Shown here: in pieces, positions 25,058 through 33,958 of the stretch | How the letters are laid out: every line of letters starts with the position of its first letter | Position numbering within the stretch: the stretch's first letter is position 1 | Assembly (NCBI RefSeq): GCF_007671675.1 | Contig: NZ_VCGW01000002.1 | Location: 434,001 to 498,000 of the forward strand | Source: Marinobacter maritimus | GTDB lineage: Bacteria; Pseudomonadota; Gammaproteobacteria; Pseudomonadales; Oleiphilaceae | Direction of reading: 5' to 3' | DNA: 64,000 nucleotides | Made by a program: the position numbers and the translations under genes | The notes under the pieces: generated by a model | The model's input: the letters and a program-made list of their open reading frames with translations, nothing else | The model's database searches: none | What the model was told of the DNA's origin: nothing

Positions 25058-27718
25058 ATGAAACTGGGTAGGAAGAAAGCTCCCGAAGCGTCTGTTGATG
25101 AGCAGCCTGCTGACAAAGCAGAACCAAAAACAAAGACAAAGACCCGCGCACCCGCAGGGTCAAAACGCAAACACCTTGGATCAACTGCCCTCAGCCAGGC
25201 ATTAGTGGTTTTGCTGGCTGCTGTGGCGGCGATTGCTCTGATGCATTTTCTGGTGCTGCAACCTGCCACAGAAGAGCGCTTCAAAGCCTGGAAAACCGCT
25301 GAGGCCGATGCAGCCGCCCAGCGCATAAACCAGTACCTTGAGCTGGTGCAGCAGAACGTAAACGGTCTGGCGACCCAGCCTCACGTGGTGGATACGTTGA
25401 TAGAGCGTGCTGATTCGGGGGCAGTCGAGCAGAAGCTGTTAACGGCAATGCCAGGCGTCAAGGCGGCTTTTCTTTTCCCTTATCGCCAGATTCCAAGGAC
25501 CGGGGGTGCAAACGGTTTGCTGGGCTTTGCCGGGCTTGAACTGGCACGTCGGGCAGAAAATGGTCAGCCCCTCTATCCGGACGCCTTTCCCCGGGAAAAT
25601 AATTGGTACATGCAGATGGCTGCTCCTGTGCGGAACCCGGCCAGCAAGGCCGTCGTAGGCAGCCTTCTTGTGGTCTTCGATGCCGCGCTGCTCCAGCCGC
25701 TGCTCTCTGTTGTAAATACACGGCTTGGCGGGGAGCTTGCGCTGGTTCAGACGGTTTCGGGAGCCTCCCGTACCTTCGTTAACGAGGGAGGTGGCGCTGG
25801 AGCCGGCACGAGCGCCACGGAAGTCCGGGCTCTCGTGAATCCGGACTGGACTGTCAGCTATAAACCAGGCGTCTTGCCAGAGCCTCCCGTTAATATACTG
25901 ATGGTAGCTTTGTTGGTGGGCGTGCCAGTCTTGGTGGCAGCGATGCTGGTCTGGTGGTTGCTTATCCGTGCTCAGAAAGGGCTGCGTCTTGAAGTGACCA
26001 GCCTGATTCAATGGGCGCATAAAGTATTTGGCGGAGAGCGTCAGAAGCTGCCCAGCTTCCAGTGGGACATGGTTTCCTCTGCTGGCGAGGTTCTGTACCG
26101 ACTGTCGCAGGTGGTGGACAAGCGCGTGACCAAAGCGGCTGAAAATGCCCGACCAAAGTCCTCGAAGGGCACAAAAACGACGGAAACGACGGATGCCGAG
26201 CCCTTGTTTCAGGACAAGGAACTGCCCGATATCGATATGCTGGATGGTGACGAGGATGTTCTGGGCTTTGGTAGCGGCAATCGTGACAGTTCATTCTTTT
26301 CCGGTGGCGAGATGCCGGGGGTTGAGGAGACGGATGAGTCAGGAATAGAAATGTCACCGGTTATTTTCCGGGCCTACGATATCCGTGGGATTGTTGGTGA
26401 GACTCTGTCTTCGTCCATTGTTGAACGGATTGGCATGGCTGTAGGCTCAGAAGCTATCAGTCGCGGGCTGGCATCGCTATGCATTGGTTACGACGGTCGT
26501 CACTCAAGCCCTGAGTTGGCAGATGCCCTCGCCCGTGGCGTTATGGCGTCGGGCTGTAACGTCATCCACGTGGGTGCTGTGCCCACGCCGGTACTCTATT
26601 TTGCCACTCATCACCTTGAAAACGGGTCGGGGGTCATGGTGACGGGCAGCCACAACCCGGCCAACTACAATGGCCTCAAAATCATGCTGGGCGGCGAAAC
26701 GCTCTCTGGCGAGGCTATTCAGGCGCTCTACCGTCGGGTTCAAACCGGTGACCTTGCTGCCGGGCGTGGCACTCAGTCTACTGAAGATGTTCGCAGGGCT
26801 TATCTTGACCGTATCGTGGGTGATATCGCCGTCGCCGCGCCCCTTAAGGTCGTGGTGGATGCGGGCAACGGTATTGCGGGTGAGCTGGGCCCCATTCTGA
26901 TCGAAGAGCTTGGTTGCGAAGTGATCCCGCTGTATTGCGACGTTGACGGCGACTTCCCGAACCACCATCCGGATCCCGGTAAGCCTGCTAACCTTGCTGA
27001 CCTGATCGCGAGGGTTAAAGCAGAAGGTGCGGATCTTGGCATTGCATTCGATGGTGACGGTGACCGGCTGGGTCTGGTGACCAATTCCGGCAAGATTATC
27101 TGGCCGGACCGTCTGTTGATGCTATTCGCCCGGGACGTGGTGTCACGAAACCCTGGTGCCGATGTGCTTTACGATGTGAAATGCACCCGAAGGCTTGCCA
27201 GCGTGATTTCCGAAGCCGGCGGGCGCCCCATCATGTGGAAAACCGGTCATTCCCTGATGAAAGCAAAAATAAAGGAAACCGGCGCCTTGCTGGCGGGCGA
27301 GATGAGTGGCCATTTTTTCTTCACAGAACGCTGGTACGGGTTTGATGACGGGCTCTATGCCGCTGCCAGACTTCTGGAAATACTGGGCATCGAAGATCGC
27401 CACAGTGACGACGTGTTCGAAGACTTCCCGGAGGATATCAGCACGCCTGAGCTTAACGTCGAAGTAACCGAAAGCAGCAAGTTCAGCATTATCGAACAGT
27501 TGGGCAATGTGGGAGACTTTGGTGACGGTAATATCAGCACTATTGACGGCATTCGTGTGGATTACGCCGATGGCTGGGGTTTGTGCCGCGCGTCCAATAC
27601 CACACCGGTTCTGGTGTTGCGCTTTGAAGCTGAAACCAAAGAGGCTCTGGAACGGATAAAAGATATTTTCCGGGCTCAGCTTCAGAAGGCAGCGCCGGAT
27701 CTCGTGGCGGACTTCTGA
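25058..27718 (+). CDS. algC: Phosphomannomutase/phosphoglucomutase AlgC with N-terminal membrane sensor-like region
   Basis: An 886-aa protein. The N-terminal 430 residues hold a basic, low-complexity start, a membrane helix (about 48-67), a presumably periplasmic domain, a second membrane helix (about 281-305) and a disordered acidic linker. Residues 432-886 are a full AlgC: catalytic serine S531 (VTGSHNP), metal loop DGDGD at 665-669, sugar loop GEMSGHFF and phosphate loop RASNTTPVLVLRF. It interconverts mannose and glucose 6- and 1-phosphates for polysaccharide and LPS. P. aeruginosa algC also has an upstream in-frame extension in newer annotations. An internal ATG at 26351 with its own binding site could yield a soluble enzyme. 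Confidence 0.92.
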   Translation: MKLGRKKAPEASVDEQPADKAEPKTKTKTRAPAGSKRKHLGSTALSQALVVLLAAVAAIALMHFLVLQPATEERFKAWKTAEADAAAQRINQYLELVQQNVNGLATQPHVVDTLIERADSGAVEQKLLTAMPGVKAAFLFPYRQIPRTGGANGLLGFAGLELARRAENGQPLYPDAFPRENNWYMQMAAPVRNPASKAVVGSLLVVFDAALLQPLLSVVNTRLGGELALVQTVSGASRTFVNEGGGAGAGTSATEVRALVNPDWTVSYKPGVLPEPPVNILMVALLVGVPVLVAAMLVWWLLIRAQKGLRLEVTSLIQWAHKVFGGERQKLPSFQWDMVSSAGEVLYRLSQVVDKRVTKAAENARPKSSKGTKTTETTDAEPLFQDKELPDIDMLDGDEDVLGFGSGNRDSSFFSGGEMPGVEETDESGIEMSPVIFRAYDIRGIVGETLSSSIVERIGMAVGSEAISRGLASLCIGYDGRHSSPELADALARGVMASGCNVIHVGAVPTPVLYFATHHLENGSGVMVTGSHNPANYNGLKIMLGGETLSGEAIQALYRRVQTGDLAAGRGTQSTEDVRRAYLDRIVGDIAVAAPLKVVVDAGNGIAGELGPILIEELGCEVIPLYCDVDGDFPNHHPDPGKPANLADLIARVKAEGADLGIAFDGDGDRLGLVTNSGKIIWPDRLLMLFARDVVSRNPGADVLYDVKCTRRLASVISEAGGRPIMWKTGHSLMKAKIKETGALLAGEMSGHFFFTERWYGFDDGLYAAARLLEILGIEDRHSDDVFEDFPEDISTPELNVEVTESSKFSIIEQLGNVGDFGDGNISTIDGIRVDYADGWGLCRASNTTPVLVLRFEAETKEALERIKDIFRAQLQKAAPDLVADF
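26341..26353 (+). promoter_or_regulatory. Candidate internal ribosome binding site and start in algC
   Basis: AGGA (26341-26344) lies 6 nt before an in-frame ATG at 26351, exactly where the classical 455-aa AlgC would begin (MSPVIFRAYDIRG). This spacing is as good as at many genuine starts in the window. Use of the site is inferred. Confidence 0.45.
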
Positions 27719-27770
27719 TGTCAGCCTTGCAGGCGGCTCAGGCTCCCGATTTTAATTTCTGATTTATTAA

Positions 27771-28676
<906 letters not shown>

Positions 28677-28717
28677 CGATTTTCCGCAACTGACGGCGCT
28701 GCTTGAGGATTTTCCGG

Positions 28718-29971
28718 ATGAAACGTCTGCTCACAATTCTGATTCTGGCTGCATTGCTCGGCTTTGCCGCGTTTAAGGCAGGCGTTTGGTGGCTGGCGGA
28801 TCAGCGCATGTCAGAAGCGCGTCAGGCGCTTGGCGAAAGCGGAGTCCTGGAGCGCGGCAGGCTCACTTCCGGCGTCGAGGGCCGCTTGGTGCTATCGGGT
28901 GCATCCTGGCAGGATTTCGAGCTGACCCAACCGCTGGTTATCGGTCGGGCAGAGTTTGATGCCGGTTCGCCCCTTGCCCTGTTAACGGCGTTAGCGACCC
29001 CTTCAGATATACCGGCCAGCTGGACTATGCGGGCAGAAGGGCTGGCATTGGCCCTTGAGGCAACCATGTTCCGGAATTGGGTGACTGCAGAGGGAGTTAC
29101 CCGGCGTCAGAAGGCGGCGTTGTTCGCGCTTCCCTGCGCACCCGATCCACGTCAGCAGCTCGGCAGTGGTGATTTGTTACGCATGGGCATAACCGGTTTG
29201 TCCGGCGAGCTAATTGTAAATCAGACGCCAGATCGCGTTCACCTTGAGCTGAACTCCGCAAATACCGGCAGTCTGGAGCTTAGCTGGCCAGAGGCACGAA
29301 TTAATCTGGCATCGCCAGAGGCGACACTGACAAGCTCGGCCCAGCCCCTTGAAGTTACATTGCGAGATGGCGGGCTTATGCGGCGAGTGGCGGCCTATTG
29401 CGCCCGCGAAGCCGGTCTGGATCCGGTTCAGTGGGCAGGGCGTGCCCTGGCCGGCTTCGAGGCCGGATTGAAGGCGCGTGGCTGGCGTGCCAGCGATCAG
29501 TTACTGGCGCTTTACCGGCAGTGGCTACTTGAGGGTGGGGAAATAACAGCCTCTGTGCAGCCGAGCTCAGACACACTGGGTATACCGGTGCGCTCAGAGA
29601 ATGAACGTGCGAATGGTGCTGTGGCCTGGGCGCTGCAATACAATGGCGCTATGGTGCCAGATGTGTTTCTTCGCAAAGCCGAGCCGGTTGTTCCTGAACC
29701 ACCAAAAGAAGCCCTTGAGCCGGTTGTGCCTCGGGAAAGCCCGGATATTACCCGCTGGTATACCGAAGATCTTGAACAGGCGGCCATGTGGATCAATCGC
29801 AAGGTCCGGGTGTCACTCTCGAACGGGAATGTGGTGGATGGCCGACTTGCGAGTGTTACCGAGCGGCAGCTGGAAGTTGCCCGCAAGGTTGCAGGAGGTG
29901 AGGTGGCCTATCCTATAGCTGTCCGTGCTATTACAGCGTTTGAGGTCTGGCGACGGGGCCAGGCAAAATAG
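28718..29971 (+). CDS. Membrane-anchored protein of unknown function between argB and argE
   Basis: A 417-aa protein I do not assign to a family. It has one N-terminal membrane helix (about 4-26), then a beta-rich region with repeated LxLSG.xW..F patterns suggesting an extracytoplasmic domain. After a proline-rich linker (about 325-345), the last 55 residues (RKVRVSLSNGNVVDGRLASV...) look like a small Sm- or SH3-like barrel. The ATG at 28718 is preferred to a TTG five codons earlier. It sits 41 bp after argB and 25 bp before argE, so it is co-transcribed with arginine genes, but nothing in it suggests arginine chemistry. Confidence 0.75.
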   Translation: MKRLLTILILAALLGFAAFKAGVWWLADQRMSEARQALGESGVLERGRLTSGVEGRLVLSGASWQDFELTQPLVIGRAEFDAGSPLALLTALATPSDIPASWTMRAEGLALALEATMFRNWVTAEGVTRRQKAALFALPCAPDPRQQLGSGDLLRMGITGLSGELIVNQTPDRVHLELNSANTGSLELSWPEARINLASPEATLTSSAQPLEVTLRDGGLMRRVAAYCAREAGLDPVQWAGRALAGFEAGLKARGWRASDQLLALYRQWLLEGGEITASVQPSSDTLGIPVRSENERANGAVAWALQYNGAMVPDVFLRKAEPVVPEPPKEALEPVVPRESPDITRWYTEDLEQAAMWINRKVRVSLSNGNVVDGRLASVTERQLEVARKVAGGEVAYPIAVRAITAFEVWRRGQAK

Positions 29972-29996
29972 CGTTCAAGCCGGACAAGGAGAGACA

Positions 29997-31193
29997 ATGC
30001 AGCAGTTCAGCGACGATACTGGCGGCCGTAAAAGTACCAGTAGGGCAGACACCGTGCCGGGCGTGCGTGAGATGCTGACCCAGCTGATTTCGCTGCCGTC
30101 TATCAGCAGCGCATCCGCAGAATGGGATCACAGTAACGAGCCTGTGGTGCGAACGCTTGGGGAGTGGCTGGAAGCCTTGGGGTTCTGCGTTGAAGTTCTG
30201 GCTGTGCCCGGGATGCCCGGCAAGTACAACCTGATTGGCACTCTGGGTAGCGGTTCTGGCGGCCTGGTGCTATCTGGCCACACGGACACCGTGCCTTTTG
30301 ATGACAAGCGCTGGCAAAGCGACCCCTTTACCCTGACCGAACGCGACAACCGCTGGTACGGGCTGGGCACATGCGACATGAAAGGCTTTTTTCCCCTGGC
30401 AATCGAGGCTGCCAAGGCGTTTACAGCCGCAGACATGAAGCAACCGTTGATCATTCTCGCGACAGCGGATGAAGAGACCTCCATGAACGGGGCCAGAGCG
30501 CTCGCGGAAGCTGGCCAGCCAAAAGCCCGTTATGCGGTCATAGGCGAGCCCACCAGTCTCCGGCCAGTGCGTATGCACAAAGGCATTATGATGGAGCGGT
30601 TAACGTTTGAAGGGCAATCTGGCCACTCCTCCGATCCGGGGCTGGGGCGTAATGCTCTGGAGGGCATGCACGAGGCCCTTGGTGAACTTCTGACACTGCG
30701 CGCAGACTGGCAACAACAGTACCGCAACACGAATTTTGACGTTCAGGTGCCAACACTCAACCTTGGCTGCATTCACGGTGGTGATAACCCGAACCGCATT
30801 TGCGCCCGCTGCGAGCTGCACTTTGATCTGCGCCCGCTGCCCGGCATGAGCATGGAAAATCTGCGTCAGGACATTCTGCACAAAATTCAACCGGTGGCTG
30901 AGCGGCGCGAATTGACTATGGAATTCGAACCGCTGTTTGACGGCGTGCCACCCTTTGAAACGTCAGCGGACGCCGCGCTGGTTAAAGCCTGTGAAACGCT
31001 TACTGGCCATACTGCCCAGGCGGTTGCCTTTGCGACCGAGGCTCCCTGGCTGCAGAAGCTTGGTATGGAAACCCTGGTTCTGGGCCCGGGTTCGATTGAT
31101 CAGGCCCACCAGCCAGACGAGTTCATAGAACTGTCGCAGCTTGAGCCTACGGTGAAGATTCTCAGGGGTCTTATCCGGCAGTTTTGTCTTTAA
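29997..31193 (+). CDS. argE: Acetylornithine deacetylase
   Basis: A 398-aa M20-family zinc hydrolase that releases ornithine from N-acetylornithine. Metal and catalytic segments: LSGHTDTVPFD, GLGTCDMKGFF, ATADEETSMNGA (catalytic EE) and IGEPTSLRPVRMHKG; the dimerisation domain lies between. The ATG at 29997 has CAAGGAGAGAC upstream. Presence of argE together with argA points to the linear pathway for acetyl removal; argJ is not seen here. It lies in the argB-argE-argA run. Confidence 0.94.
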   Translation: MQQFSDDTGGRKSTSRADTVPGVREMLTQLISLPSISSASAEWDHSNEPVVRTLGEWLEALGFCVEVLAVPGMPGKYNLIGTLGSGSGGLVLSGHTDTVPFDDKRWQSDPFTLTERDNRWYGLGTCDMKGFFPLAIEAAKAFTAADMKQPLIILATADEETSMNGARALAEAGQPKARYAVIGEPTSLRPVRMHKGIMMERLTFEGQSGHSSDPGLGRNALEGMHEALGELLTLRADWQQQYRNTNFDVQVPTLNLGCIHGGDNPNRICARCELHFDLRPLPGMSMENLRQDILHKIQPVAERRELTMEFEPLFDGVPPFETSADAALVKACETLTGHTAQAVAFATEAPWLQKLGMETLVLGPGSIDQAHQPDEFIELSQLEPTVKILRGLIRQFCL

Positions 31194-31220
31194 GTATCCT
31201 TGCGTGCCAGATTCCGGGCT

Positions 31221-31331
31221 GAGCGCTGCCGGGCGCCCACTTCGAAACACGCCCGTGAATACGTCCCTGTAGGGCTCGGTCGCGCCATCCCTGGCGCTCC
31301 ACGGTTTTGGCGTGGGTGCCCGGCAGCGCTC
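31221..31331. repeat. Intergenic 111-bp inverted repeat, copy 2
   Basis: Arms 31221-31240 and 31312-31331 match at 19 of 20 positions as reverse complements (GAGCGCTGCCGGGCRCCCAC). The core holds ACACGC, TCCCTGT, GGGCTCGG, CGCCATCCCTGGC and GGTTTTGG, which correspond in order to parts of copy 1 at 4353-4463. Total length is 111 bp in both. It separates argE from argA and ends about 50 bp before the argA start, so it could reduce read-through. Confidence 0.8.
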
Positions 31332-31381
31332 TTGGAGTAAACTGGTATGCGCATCAAAAAATACGGACTGGGGAACAAAAC

Positions 31382-32689
31382 TTGAAATCGAACGGCTGGC
31401 TGCATTCATTCCGTCATTCATCACCTTATATCAATGCGCACCGTGGCCGTACGGTTGTGTTGACCATTCCGGGCGATGCGGTCGAGCATGAAAATTTCAT
31501 CAACATCATTCATGACATTGCGCTACTGAGCAGTCTGGGCGTGCGCCTGGTTGTCGCCTTCGGGGCGCGGCCGCAAATTCAGCGCCGCCTGGATGGCGCC
31601 GGTTTGGAATCGACGTTTGCCCGCAGTCTGCGGATAACCCCCGAAGACCATTTGCCGCTGGTCATGGAAGCAACTGGTGGCCTGCGCGCATACCTCGAAA
31701 GCCAGTTGTCCATGGGGCTGGTGAATTCGCCCATGCACAATGCGCGCATTCGGGTAAGTAGTGGCAACTATGTGACTGCGAAACCTGTTGGTGTGCTGGA
31801 CGGCATCGATTTTGGTTATACCGGCAAGGTGCGGCGGGTTGATGTGGCCGGTATCGAGAAGCTGCTGGAGCAGGGACATATTGTCCTACTGCCCCCTTTG
31901 GGCTATTCACCCACCGGCGACACCTTCAATCTCCTGTACGAAGATGTCGGTAGCCAAGTGGCGGCGGCGCTGCAGGCGGAAAAACTTATTGTGTTTATCG
32001 ATGATGAGGGGCTGCTTGAGCGGGACGGCTCGCTTATCAGAGAGCTTTCAGCACGCGAGGCGCCGGGGCGGCTGGCGGATGGAACCGTCACCGGGCACGA
32101 CGCCGATTTGCTACGGGCCGCCTGTGACGCCTGCGTGAAGGGCGTTAGACGAGCGCACATTATCAGCTACGTAAATGATGGCGCCCTGCTGGAAGAACTG
32201 TTTACCCGCGACGGAACCGGCACGCTGGTCAGTGGTGATCACTACGAACAGATCCGGCAGGCCCGGGCCGAGGATATCGGTGGAATTCTGGGGCTGATTG
32301 AACCACTGGAAGAGCAGGGCATTCTGGTGCGGCGGTCGCGGGAAATGCTGGAAACTGATATCGAACACTTTGTTGTCGCAGAGCGTGATGGCACCATTGT
32401 CGGTTGCGCCGCTTTGCACAACTATCCGGATGAGGGCGCCGGAGAATTGTCCTGCTTTGCTGTGGATGCCGCCTATCGCCGCGCCGGTCGTGGCGACGAG
32501 ATTCTGCTGATGATCGAAAGGCATGCCCGCAGTCAGGGTGTTCAGAAGCTGTTCGTGCTCACCACACAAACTGAGCACTGGTTTCGTGAGCGCGGTTTCC
32601 AACCCAGCACGGTGCAGGCATTGCCCGGGCCAAAGCTTGCTGCCTACAATACACAGCGCAATTCAAAAGTGTTCTTTAAACCGCTCTGA
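31382..32689 (+). CDS. argA: N-acetylglutamate synthase
   Basis: A 435-aa enzyme for the first step of arginine synthesis, with an amino-acid-kinase-like regulatory domain (about 1-280, binding arginine) and a C-terminal GNAT acetyltransferase domain (about 290-435, AVDAAYRRAGRGDEIL as the acetyl-CoA loop and WFRERGFQPSTV). The start is TTG at 31382: GGGGAA lies 7 nt upstream, the product then begins MKSNGWLHSFRHSSPYINAHRG as in homologues, and no ATG is available until far inside. Its 3' end overlaps the convergent aminopeptidase gene by 27 bp. Confidence 0.95.
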   Translation: MKSNGWLHSFRHSSPYINAHRGRTVVLTIPGDAVEHENFINIIHDIALLSSLGVRLVVAFGARPQIQRRLDGAGLESTFARSLRITPEDHLPLVMEATGGLRAYLESQLSMGLVNSPMHNARIRVSSGNYVTAKPVGVLDGIDFGYTGKVRRVDVAGIEKLLEQGHIVLLPPLGYSPTGDTFNLLYEDVGSQVAAALQAEKLIVFIDDEGLLERDGSLIRELSAREAPGRLADGTVTGHDADLLRAACDACVKGVRRAHIISYVNDGALLEELFTRDGTGTLVSGDHYEQIRQARAEDIGGILGLIEPLEEQGILVRRSREMLETDIEHFVVAERDGTIVGCAALHNYPDEGAGELSCFAVDAAYRRAGRGDEILLMIERHARSQGVQKLFVLTTQTEHWFRERGFQPSTVQALPGPKLAAYNTQRNSKVFFKPL

Positions 32690-33766
32690 AAGGTCCTGCA
32701 ACATTTGCTGACGCTGTCCATCAGGTTGTCGGGAAAGGGATTTCACGGCACGGTAAAACGTCGGGAAGTCGTAGTCTGACTGTTTGAGTAGCTGGCGAAA
32801 GGCGGGCACATACTGATTGTATTGCTTGAACAGAGCGATACGAGCGTTGTTGAAGGCGACAGGTGGCGTCCCGAAGGGCCCCTTTATTTCTTCCCTGTTG
32901 CCTCTTGACTCTGTTCTTTGGTTCTCGTCGTCAAGCAGCCCTTCGTAAGACGCATTCAGCTCTTCAAAAATGAGCCGTTTGCGCTTGCGAAGACGGCTGT
33001 CAGAAAGGATGCCCTGCTGCCGGTACAGATTCTTCAGATCAACGCTTGCGGACTCTACCAGTGCATAGGTTTTGTTGCGCAACTCGAAACGCACAAGTGC
33101 CTGTTCGAATACTGATGGCTCCCCTTGATGTGCCAGCCAGAGTTTCAGGCCTTCCAGCTCCACCGCGGTGGCAAAGCTCTCATTGAAGCCGGTGTCTTCT
33201 TTGATATAGACAACCTGGTGAGCCAGCTCGTGGAACATCAGGGCCACCATGCGGTCATCGGACAGATTGGTAAAACCGGAATGGAGTGGGTCGTCAAACC
33301 ACCCCAGTGTCGAGTACGCCGTTACACCGCCGATGAAGGTGTCGTAGCCTTTGGCCTGGAAGCGTTGCTCTTCCAGCTCAGCGTCTTCAAGATGAAAATA
33401 CCCCCGGTATGCCTGGCAGCCAAGCACCGGATAGCACCACTGGTGTGCTTGTAGCGAAAACTCCGGCACGGCGACCAGATTAACCACCACCCAGGAGTGA
33501 TCAAGAGCCACATAGTCTTTGAATGCATTACCCGTTGGCAGATCGAGGCGTTCAGTTGCAAAGTGGCGAGCCTGGCGGGACACAATCAGCTTGTTTCGGA
33601 GTCCATCCGGTGTTTCGTGGCTGGCGATATAGCTGTCTACCGGTTTGCCCGCCATCGTCAGCGCCAAGTGGCCCGAAATGGCTTGAGTGTAGTAGCTGAT
33701 GGAAGTGCAACCGTTCAGGCACGTTATCAGTAGCAAAACTGTATAGATCTGACTAAGCTGCTTCAT
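32663..33766 (-). CDS. Predicted zinc aminopeptidase lipoprotein
   Basis: A 367-aa precursor with a lipoprotein signal (LITCLNGC, Cys at about 19). The mature part has a gluzincin site HELAHQ near 180 with the third ligand glutamate in FNESFA, matching the family of predicted bacterial aminopeptidases (COG4324). It should act in the periplasm or outer membrane. The stop lies inside the 3' end of argA on the other strand (27-bp overlap). Activity is inferred from the family. Confidence 0.85.
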   Translation of the reverse strand: MKQLSQIYTVLLLITCLNGCTSISYYTQAISGHLALTMAGKPVDSYIASHETPDGLRNKLIVSRQARHFATERLDLPTGNAFKDYVALDHSWVVVNLVAVPEFSLQAHQWCYPVLGCQAYRGYFHLEDAELEEQRFQAKGYDTFIGGVTAYSTLGWFDDPLHSGFTNLSDDRMVALMFHELAHQVVYIKEDTGFNESFATAVELEGLKLWLAHQGEPSVFEQALVRFELRNKTYALVESASVDLKNLYRQQGILSDSRLRKRKRLIFEELNASYEGLLDDENQRTESRGNREEIKGPFGTPPVAFNNARIALFKQYNQYVPAFRQLLKQSDYDFPTFYRAVKSLSRQPDGQRQQMLQDLSERFKEHF

Positions 33767-33792
33767 AGGTTACGACGTTAAGACGGTGGGGT

Positions 33793-33820
33793 TTGTGTGC
33801 CCCGGGATAGTCGCTATAGT
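33793..33820 (+). promoter_or_regulatory. Candidate sigma-70 promoter for the 1250-aa signalling gene
   Basis: TTGTGT, 16-bp spacer, TATAGT, about 140 bp upstream of the ATG at 33959. It lies in the 192-bp divergent gap with the aminopeptidase gene. Confidence 0.5.
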
Positions 33821-33958
33821 ACACTCATAATAACGGTTACAAGCACGGTCACGCTTTTCATAACAGAAGGTGGCAGCGACCACTATTTTTCAGGGACGTT
33901 AGCCGTTAGCGGGCAGAGTATCCGGCCCCTTCCGGCTTTGTGCAATATCAGGTAGTTC

